Source: Isoetes taiwanensis (lineage: Eukaryota; Streptophyta; Lycopodiopsida; Isoetales; Isoetaceae). From it: 64,000 nucleotides of DNA. Both the position numbers and the translations under genes were made by a program. Below the pieces are notes generated by a model. The model worked only from the letters and a program-made list of their open reading frames with translations. It did not search any database and was not told the DNA's origin. Each line of letters begins with the position of its first letter. Positions within the stretch are counted from its first letter, which is position 1. Positions 55,731 through 64,000 of the stretch are shown in pieces. The DNA lies in the NCBI GenBank assembly GCA_021234155.1, contig JAJEKV010000064.1, positions 3,968,001 through 4,032,000 of the forward strand. Reading direction: 5' to 3'.

Positions 55731-57178
55731 TTAGTTGTTGCTCTCTTCTTCTTCTTCTTCATTGGCGTCTTCGTCTTCATTGGCCTGTATTATATTGTAT
55801 CGCAACAATTAGTTCATTGTAGTCACAAATAATTATCTAATGAATGATACACACTTCCCCCCGTTCACGCGCAGTGGCGTACTGGATGGCCGCATGACTG
55901 CCTTTTTTGAAGGCCCTTTCGCGTTCATCTTTAGCAGCGGGGCGACCGACAAATGACTTCTATTGAGAATGAGCACCAAAACTAATGTTAGTGTTCAACT
56001 CGAGAACCTACATTATAAACCAAATTTATACTTACAAATAGCTTATCCAGAAAGCCATAACCGCCAGACCCAGTCTTATTGGCACTATGGCTGCCACTTG
56101 CTTCGTCGTACCTCGCGTCCAGCGCTGCCTTTGTTCTAGCTTCCCCTTTCTTTGATAATATGTTGGCCTTCAAACACTACAATGCAATACAAGGACTTAG
56201 TCCACATGGCGTCATCTAATTATACGACTCATGGGAGAGATGATGTACTTGAAATGCCTCATCAGTCAACCAGATAGGCTGTGCCACTTCCTCTATCGAG
56301 ACTCCTGTAGCTTTGGCAAGAGCTTTCAGCTGCTTCTTCTGATTACCTCTGCAAAATATAAATAAAATATGAGTACAATGAGGTTATAATGAAGAACGAA
56401 AGAGCCTAATACCTGGTGGCTTTAACATGTTTACCCTGCCTTGAACAAACCTCCCTCCATGAGATCTCTCCTGACTTGAGCTCGGGATATTCTGCTTCTA
56501 AAATCTCCTTGATCCTCTCTTTTTCCTCATCATAGGCTCCCGAGTTCCATTCACCCTTGTGGACGTTTTGGCAAATGCTATTTGTGACACTATTAGCCAT
56601 CTTCCAAAAATTGTCGCCATCTGCAGTGCTGCGGCGCGGCACCTTCTTGTTACTACACTCAACATACGACTAACATATGAATATGTGTTAGTGAACAAAA
56701 AAGGGCATAATTCAAGATGAACTCACTCATATTCAAAGAGATGCCTTCGTGGAGGTGGTGCAGGTGGTGCACGATCTTTAATAGAGCTTGAAGAGGAATT
56801 GCGTCCACTCCGACGTGAACGACGGTTGGTGCTCGTTCGTGCGGGTTGGATCCCCTCGTCCTCGGGAAGGCGCCCAAGATTGAATTCTGAAGGAGTGTAT
56901 GAGCTATGACGTGGAGGGTCATGGGCGCCAGACCTCCGCCTACTTTGTTCAACAACCTTGCGCGCAATCTCCATTTCTGAGGGCGTCATCCCAAGTTGCA
57001 AGGCATTCCACCTATCTTCAGGGTTATCGCGCCTCGTTGATATCTCGGAGTTCCCTGCTCTTCGTCTTCCTGCTCGTAGCGAGGTCCTTTTCCGTCTCTT
57101 CGGCGGTGGTGAGAAGAAGATCCGCCCATAACCACGACGACGAACATTATGCATAGGAAAAGAAGGACGCAACCGCAT
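55731..57178 (-). CDS. transposon gene B, copy 2: basic, glutamate-tailed protein of a CACTA-type element
   Basis: Six exons are readable on the minus strand. The first (57,178-56,735) is rich in R, S and P, with PPPKRRKR and LGMTPSEMEIARKVVEQSRR. The next two are 56,660-56,420 (RRSTADGDNFWKMANSVTNS then HKGEWNSGAYDEEKERIKEI) and about 56,340-56,245 (GNQKKQLKALAKATGVSIEE). The last three are 56,173-56,050 (KANILSKKGEARTKAALDAR), about 55,955-55,865 (GRPAAKDERERAFKKGSHAA) and 55,784-55,731 (ANEDEDAN then six E, SNN, stop). The K-A-N...R-x-K and central basic/acidic pattern recall the accessory (TNP1/Ptta-like) proteins of plant CACTA elements, which bind subterminal repeats; this is a resemblance, not a proven match. 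No DDE transposase motif is present. Its 3' end faces the CpG-dense block and the CACTA terminus, as expected for such an element. Confidence 0.5.
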
Positions 57179-57234
57179 TTACACGCTACATTTAAAAACA
57201 TTAGAACGTTAAAAATAAATGGTTAACTTACATT

Positions 57235-57420
57235 TTATCCTAGAAAATAATCCATACCAAATCCGCACAATGGTGGAGGTGGCGGTGGTGGCGAGCTAAA
57301 CCTGAACGACCAGCGTGGCCTCTTAAAGGCCTTTGCAGGTTTAGGGCTGTCAATAAGGCTACCAAGCCACACGAGAAGTAAAGTTGTGAACAATAGATAT
57401 GCCATCGTGCCGTATCCCAT
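57235..57420 (-). CDS. short proline-rich frame with a hydrophobic N-terminus
   Basis: Sixty-one codons start MGYGTMAYLLFTTLLLVWLG, a plausible signal or membrane segment, followed by a basic stretch, a run of seven P and CGFGMDYFLG. It ends just before gene B, and GTAAGT lies 10 bases after its stop. It may be a small exon of gene B rather than a gene of its own. In copy 1 (40,430-40,240) the frame is interrupted. Confidence 0.25.
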   Translation of the reverse strand: MGYGTMAYLLFTTLLLVWLGSLIDSPKPAKAFKRPRWSFRFSSPPPPPPPLCGFGMDYFLG

Positions 57421-57627
57421 GGTTGCTGGACATGTGCAAAAACTTGCAAGTTATTTATATGGAGTGCGATGAATAACATAGTAGGAAAGCAACAAATGTT
57501 AGCAACATGGGAAGTTCATTACAAAACATTGGGATTTGAATAATTAAAAGTGTCTTTATACATTTGGTTATTAGACAATTAAAAAAATTTACTACTCTTA
57601 AACATGGCAAGATATATAATATTGTAT

Positions 57628-59185
57628 TCATTCTTTGAGTTGTGATAACAACAATTTTGACATCTCCAAGGCATCCATGCACTTCATGTGCCGTCTTTGT
57701 CTCACAACCATGGTAGAAGATATTCCAACACTTTGTAAGGCTTCAACAACCCGAGAAGCTTTGGGTCGTGATGAGAATACGCCTTCACGTAGGCACATCA
57801 TTCTTGTTTTTGCTCCTCCAACTTGTCAAGACGTCGTTGGTACATATGGGTTGGATTAATCCATTGGGCATTGTTGTTATTATTAAACCACTCCCACACA
57901 TAGCTTGCAAATCCGAAGCATCTCATAAATATATCCCAATGCATAGACATCATGAATTTCGTGTCCCCATACACGATCATCATCCTTTGATTTCTCAAAC
58001 ACGTTTCCTCTAACCATGGATATTTTGCTTGTCCATCCGAAAGCAAGTACCGACACTTCAACAAGGGACGACGCTCTTTGGCGTAAAATGAATTGCATTG
58101 TCCCAATCACCAATGGCCACCCACACATTTTGGTACTCATCATCAAAATGTAATTTGACTCTCTTGCAATTAAGCTTTTGTGTGAGTGAAGTGGCCTTTG
58201 TGGATCTCAAGGACACCTTCGCTAGGGCAAGAGCTATCTCCGAACATACCGATATACAACTTCGATTTTGCTCCTAAGTTCAAAGTGCCTATGTGTTTGT
58301 CAGTTCTTCTTGGCACTCTAGCAATTGCATTTGACCATCTTCTAAAACGTGACAAGTTATTAGGTAAATAGTCAAACAAGTGTGCAAGTGTCTCTCCATT
58401 CATGAAAGGTCGAATCACCATTGGCCCTATGGTATCCCCACTAGAGCTAGCAACTTCATATGCAAGTCCAATGGATGTAGCCAAAGCAGGATGCGGGCTC
58501 TTGAAGCGTATGTATCTTTGAGCCATCTCATACGTCTCTGCCCTATCTTTGCCCTTGAAAACCCATCCACTATATAGCTCATCATCTTGAAAGTGTTGTG
58601 TTCCGTTGATCTTGATTTGATATGTGCGATGTGTTGGTTTCTCCTCAATAAGGCGTATCACATCCACGGCCTCTACGGGTATGGGATCAACAAAGATTGA
58701 TGTGTTCATGTGATTCTCCAAAGAAAAGTAGGGCTTGCTAGGCCCTGCTCCACTAGAGCTTCCCCCCTGATGCAAAGCATTTTTAATTACCTCCAACTGA
58801 CGTGCATTGAGATCCGCAATGATGTTCTTGTGATCTGCACGTCGCTTCTTTGAGGAATTCCATGAAGCTACCCATTCCTTGACACGAGCCTCGGCATTGG
58901 GACTTTTTAAAGTCGCGATCAATACTTCAAACATGTCTTCAGTTCATCCATGGGGTTTCCAATCATTGGCTTTACATGTGCGTCAAGGAGAGAAGTTAAC
59001 ATTTCTTCTTGACCTGGCCATTTTTGTGCTAACTCAAATTGGCACTTCCTTTTCACATGTCTGACAAAATGGTCGACACGTTGACCAGTTTGCATCTCTC
59101 GGTCGGGACTTTCGTTAGCACATATCTCATTTATGACCACGCGTCTAATCTCACTAACCATTTGTGTCTTCACACTCGGGGCCAT
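57628..59185 (-). CDS. transposon gene C, copy 2: large protein of unknown function
   Basis: ATG 59,185 follows a TTTGTAG acceptor; an upstream exon probably ends at 59,801. The frame is open to about 58,919, changes register around TTTAAAGTCGCGATC, and continues 58,934-58,170. After further shifts it goes on to 57,628. Readable blocks are HFVRHVKRKCQFELAQKW, WNSSKKRRADHKNIIADLNA, INGTQHFQDDELYSGWVFKG, IRPFMNGETLAHLFDYLPNN, ERRPLLKCRYLLSDGQAKYP and RLDKLEEQ near the end. Where copy 2 is shifted (about 58,915), copy 1 is open, and the reverse holds further on. The underlying gene is therefore probably intact. Composition is that of a soluble protein with a basic central helix. I know no family; its place beside gene B suggests a transposon function. 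Confidence 0.45.
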
Positions 59186-59427
59186 ACCTACAAACCAATT
59201 TAGATTCATTAATCTTGCTTTGTGACTTTTTTCAAACCTTCATTATGAATCTTTACCTACTTTCTTAAGAGTTAGTTTCCCTTTTAATTTTTTTTTTAAA
59301 AACCAACTATAGAAATTTTTTCTTGCTCTTAACCACTCCACATCAGTGTTTCTTTGACATCCCTAACATTTTTAAAAAACAACATTCTTAACTAGAAACC
59401 CGAAAATCAATAATGCGATATAAACAA

Positions 59428-59737
59428 TTTGAAGAAACAAACAAGATTAAAATTTGAAGAAACAAACAAGATTAAAATTTGAAGAAACAAACAAGATATA
59501 AACAAGATATAAAAAAATAAACAAGAGTAGGCGGTGAGCTTGGACCCGGAACACCTAGTCTTCTCCACTCAAGGCGGAGCCGACCATGCCCTTGTCCAAG
59601 TCTCCCCAATTTTTTCTAAACTAAATACATTAATCAATAAAATTACAAGAGTAAACGGTGAGCTTGGACCCGGAACACCTAGTCTTCTCCACTCAAGGCG
59701 GAGCCGACCATGCCCTTGTCCAAGTCTCCCCAAGTTT
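59428..59737. repeat. tandem repeats inside the gene C 5' intron, copy 2
   Basis: Same 26-base and 124-bp units as 42,426-42,735 (124-bp units start at 59,525 and 59,649). Confidence 0.8.
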
Positions 59738-60689
59738 TTTTTAACCTAAATAAAACATTAAAATTTTATTCTCCTACTCAAACTCAAATTCTTACCTAGA
59801 ATGTCTTCGAAATCAATAAAATCGATTTCCAAGGGCTTAATGATTTTGTTATTAGTGTACATGCAAAAAAATAAAGGCATTCAATAATTAGAAAACTTCA
59901 ATACCAGAGAACTTCAAATACTACCCGATACCAGAGAACTTCAAATACTAGATCCGAGGAGAAAGGTTGAAGATTGTCCTATGCCGGACAAAAGGGCAAA
60001 GATAGAAGAGGTTAGAAAGGATATGAATGGCCAAGAAAGAGTAGCTCATGCAAGAAGAAGCCCCTCCTCCATGAGATCAAAGAATAGAAGCCATGGATAC
60101 TGCTGAGAGATGAGAAAGCGCTGATGAAACGTCGATGAAGAACTCTGCAATAAGTAGCGATCCCCAACCTGATGAACGGCCTAAAAATGCATGCGATGCC
60201 TGCATGCGACGCATGCATGCTCGTCTGGTGCAAGAATGTCGATTCGCTACACGAATCGATGACATTAAAGTACTGCCACTTTAGGATGAAGTAGCCTATC
60301 CTATGCCCAAGTCCACATCTGCTTCCATTGAGGAGAAAAGCGTTGAAGGTGCTACTTATTAGAAGGAAAGAATATCAGCATCAAGCAGCAGCTTATACAT
60401 AGAGTTCATAAGTTTGCACTCTTTAATCTTCCAATGACAAACCCATATCAAAATATCTTCTTGTTGTGGCAGATTAGGTTGTAGATAGTCAACAACTTTT
60501 TGTCAAGGAACTCTGTCCATCGCCTCAGCAAAAACTTTACTTGGAGTGCCTTCCATGTCAGCAAATGGCATGAGTCATACCAAGCTGCAATTGTTAAGAC
60601 TCTAGCCAGTTTCCAGTGTCAATGAGTCAATGGATGCATGATAAAGCAAAGTGGTGCATTGGCATCCAACGGGATGCATCAAGGTGCAA

Positions 60690-61471
60690 TCAACTAATAG
60701 CACGAGCAGTTGGATTGATCATGAAATAATGTTTGGACTATGTGCCAAGATTCTAACAAGCTCTTTAAAAAGGGAGGCATTAGGATAAGGCCGCAAATCA
60801 TGTAAGAGACCCCATGGAAGAATAGATTTAAATGTGGCTTTACCAAAAGGGATGGAGGTAGGAGCTTGTGCAATAAGCCGTAACCAGAGAGAATCATGCT
60901 TATACAATAGAAGCCTTCTAATGAATTTAGAGAACATGATCCTACTCTGCAAATGGAAATTTTCCATCCGCAAACCTCCAACAAACTTAGGTTTAACACA
61001 CTCAGACCATGCAACCTTAACCACCATACCTGCTTCATTTCAACTGCAAATAAAGTTTCTAATGACATCCACAATCTCGTGAGACTTTGACTGGAAAGCA
61101 AGAATGGCAGGAGCCATATAGACATGAGTGTTGCTTAAAACATGCTTAGCAACTATCACCCTTCCAGATATGGAGAGCTTAGTAGTATCCCACAAAAAAG
61201 GTGCCTTTGCAATTCCTCTATTATGATATTCCAAGCATCAGAAGTTGAAACGTGAATATCACAGAAATCCCAAGAAGCTGTGTTGCCTTCTTATGAGGCA
61301 GCAACTTCCAGGAATCATCTAGAGTCTATAGAGCAGAATCCTTTTGCCAACCTACCAAAACTTCAGATGATAAGGAAAGGGTTACAAATAGAAGCTTTGC
61401 ATTTTGGAAATTAATCATCTACTGCTAAGAACAAAAGATATCATCTGCATATTGATTAACTATTTCTTGAA
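60690..61471 (-). pseudogene. L1-type LINE reverse transcriptase relic, copy 2
   Basis: Counterpart of 43,690-44,470, with YADD at 61,440-61,451 and the W-x5-P-K-x2-G-G-L block at about 61,005. Here the segment reads YKHDSLWLRLIAQAP, as L1 proteins do. Copy 1 reads YKHDSLSVTFIAQAP, so copy 2 is closer to the ancestral sequence at this point. Confidence 0.7.
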
Positions 61472-62168
61472 AGCCATTCTCCATATGTAGATGCCCTAAT
61501 AACGTCATCCTTGCAACACTAGAGAAAAAGCATGAGAGAACCTCTGCCACAATTGTAAAAAGCAGTGGAGTCAAGGGCAATCTCGATGAACTCCTTTACC
61601 AACAGGGAACACAACAAAGAGCTTCCCCTAGAAAATTATTGTAGATCTTGCAAACATATAAAGCTTCATCATATTAGGAGTGTTAACCGATATTTAATTC
61701 TAGCTCTGATAAAGCGTCCTCTTTTCCTGTTAATTTTTCCAAGTTTAGATGCAAATTATTTTTCTTTTTAGATCTAACGCTCATTTCTCCTTTTGTTCTC
61801 TCTCCTGCTATTTTACATTTTTTAGTTCATTGCTAAGTTTAATGTAACAATTGTTTTCTTTTAGAGGGTAATGAAAAGATTAGAAGTTCCCCTTCTCTAG
61901 GGCAATCATTTCTTAAGCTTGACAGTTTTTATGACCTTCGTATGAAGTATAGCAGGCACTAGGCTATGTAAGCTGAATGCTGGCACTACAAGATGGCTAA
62001 AATTATAACATCAAGCAACACAAAGTTCAATTGCTATCAATATTTCTAAAGGAATGCAGCAAATACGTATGGTTGAATATAAGCATTATTTCTGCAAGGT
62101 GTTCATAGGCATTTTGGATTGTATATGGTGTCTACGCCACTTGTGTAGCAATTCAACTCATATTATAA

Positions 62169-62196
62169 CTAGTTATGGTGCCCGGCGTTGCCGGGC
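62169..62196 (-). mobile_element. Helitron-type 3' terminus, copy 2
   Basis: Identical to 45,167-45,194: hairpin GCCCGGC-AAC-GCCGGGC, ACCATAA, CTAG, then T, on the minus strand. The sequence between here and 63,830 has no recognisable gene. Confidence 0.55.
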
Positions 62197-63834
62197 GTAA
62201 CTACAATTTTATTGTAGAATTATATGAATAAAATGTAGGATTTAGGAACACTAAAATTGATTTAGTTCTATAAGAGTTGCAATTCACAATAGAATAATTT
62301 CTAGGAGCTTTGAGCATGTGTTTATAAGTTGGGCACTGTATAGATCATGGGATTTGGAATGAAGATTGAACTGAGGAAAGAGTATTGCCATGGGATTTGG
62401 AGTTTCATGTTTGACAATAATAATGGCACTGAGGTGTGAGATGTAAATTGCAATCAAGCTAATATTGAGCCAACCTGTTTAAATGAATCTTCGACTATAA
62501 CCCAAAATTCATAATAGATGTGAATTAGCATAGTGAATTTAAATAGTTTGCTTGATGTGTTAACTATCTCATACTGTTTGACATGTTTATAGTGTAGACA
62601 TGTGTTTCGCATTTGTGGCGTGTCGGATGAAGTACATCTACATGTCACGTGTTAGTTGCAATTTAAGTAAACACCACCCTAGTTTAACTGGTTAATGTCT
62701 GCAATGTATCTCTAACCACAGTATGATGAAAATAATTCAATAAGACACATTTTTAAAAATATAGCTTCAACGATTTTTCAGCAAGATACAATTCCCCAAG
62801 TATCATTTGGATAAGTTTGATCAGGGTTAATTTGCATTACAAAGCCTTGCTTAAATCTTGACATTTAATTTAAAAGTAACAGACATTTATAGGCAGCATT
62901 GCTTGTTAAATGTAGTCCTGAAACAGTCCCACCTCATAATGCAATTTACGTCAGTGTCTCTTCTGCCTAGTGCTAAATGAGTAGTTCAATATGCATAAAA
63001 ATTACCTGGACAAATATCAAAGGTGCTTCAAAGGCAGTATGTTGCTAGAAAACTTCTTATTAGGCAAAAGAATAGAAGGTATACACCTTATACAGAGATT
63101 ATTCCATTGTAAAAAAAAACAATTGTAGATATGAGAAGTATGTATCCAGACTTGGACCTTTGTCAATTGAACTATTTAATTTGAGGCACCTTCTTTTCTA
63201 TCATAATTGGAATTCTAGACTACGAAAGTTGGGTCTATCAAAGATTCAACACATATGGTGTTGGTGTTTCTAGGCTAACATAATCTGTAGAATTTAAAAA
63301 ACTAAATCACGTGAGATGAAGCACAAAGGGAGCATACTGATATGTCATTATTCCTGATGCAAATTGCGAGGAGCTAGGAGATCTGAGATTATTTCCCTGT
63401 AAAATTACCAAAGCGTCTCTTTAATTAAGTGCTTAGCTTCATTTTGCATGTTTCCCTTTCAACTTAAAATCTTGATCATACTTAGCTTCATTTGCTGCTT
63501 CTGTACTTGGAACAGTGATTGTGACATAAGCCTTCCTAGATCTTTGGCAGCCATGACTTATTCTCTTGGTTCTATACTTAGTATAGTCATTTTAATTTCT
63601 AACTTCGTTTAAAATGCATGCCTATTTATGTTAGTGTGTTAATGTTGCAACACAGGAACACATTTGTGTAAAACTTGGGCGAGCTGGGAATTGTGGAAGA
63701 GATGCATCCAAGAGAAATATTTTGTCCACAAAAGTGGTTGGATCAAGTTGTTAATCTTGCAATGCAAGAACACGACATTTAAAAGTTGATTGAAACATTG
63801 AATGGCCTAGCTGTAATATTATTTCGTTATTATA

Positions 63835-63945
63835 ACTCCATTGACATTAATTAACACAACCATTGGGTTCAACACATTTAAATTAAAATCCCCCTTAAAC
63901 CCCCTTTGGTTTGGGTGCATATTCACACGGGGGGTGACTCCGGGC
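63835..63945 (+). repeat. foldback element fragment, copy 2
   Basis: Same fragment as 46,835-46,945, in the same place within the duplicated unit. Confidence 0.7.
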
Positions 63946-64000
63946 AAGGGTTATATAGAGCAAGCCTTTAAGATTCATTAACAAAGTTAAACAACCATTG

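Larger units (their letters stand above)
52807..64000. repeat. direct duplication, copy 2 (continues past the window)
   Basis: Same orientation and order as copy 1, without the LINE (continuous at 54,420/54,421). It is still matching copy 1 at the last base of the window, so its true length is unknown. 52,807-54,671 has no recognisable gene, like 31,048-32,661 and 37,419-37,669. Confidence 0.9.

Overview
This looks like nuclear DNA from a land plant with a large, repeat-rich genome. Genes are interrupted by GT-AG introns. One complete host gene encodes a plastid-type tRNA methyltransferase. Most of the rest is transposon debris: Ty3-type, non-LTR, CACTA-type, Helitron-type, tRNA-derived SINEs and foldback elements. 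The mix, with a pentatricopeptide repeat relic and an FCP1-like HAD gene with a DLNG active-site variant, would suit a fern or other seed-free plant. That placement is a guess, not a demonstration.

Layout. 0.7-1.7 kb: decayed Ty3-type gag-protease. 3.45-6.32 kb: a compact unit built around an ORF with the two hallmark motifs of a Rep-type HUH endonuclease (H-L-H and Y-x-x-K). It is bracketed by diverged direct repeats and accompanied by hairpins and tandem repeats. 6.7-8.5 kb: intact eight-exon TrmB-type gene. 9-14.9 kb: small repeats, including a foldback element and a tRNA-like element with identical 20-bp ends. 15.4-17.4 kb: broken transposon-type protein with an H-G-K-G-E-H-D-G-A signature. 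18.2-22.8 kb: two convergent genes, one a glutamate-rich frame, the other an FCP1-like HAD protein with coiled coils. 23-31 kb: SINE, an inverted copy of the tRNA-like element, PPR relic, half a foldback element and a LINE tail.

31.05 kb to the window end is dominated by a direct duplication. Copy 1 is 31,048-47,001 and copy 2 is 52,807-64,000. They align along about 11.2 kb, except that copy 1 carries a 4.76-kb LINE that copy 2 lacks. Each copy holds a CACTA-type terminus, a CpG-dense block, two minus-strand multi-exon genes without a recognisable transposase, an L1-type RT relic and a Helitron-type 3' end. 47.0-52.8 kb separates the copies and may hold an unidentified split gene.

Small differences between the copies recur in the same contexts (CCAG/CGG, AGCTG/ATTTTG), and each copy is broken where the other is intact. 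I read this as systematic long-read base-calling error, probably at CHG-methylated cytosines. Many apparent frameshifts in the transposons here should therefore be treated with caution. The best candidate for an undescribed system is the Rep-like unit at 3.45-6.32 kb.
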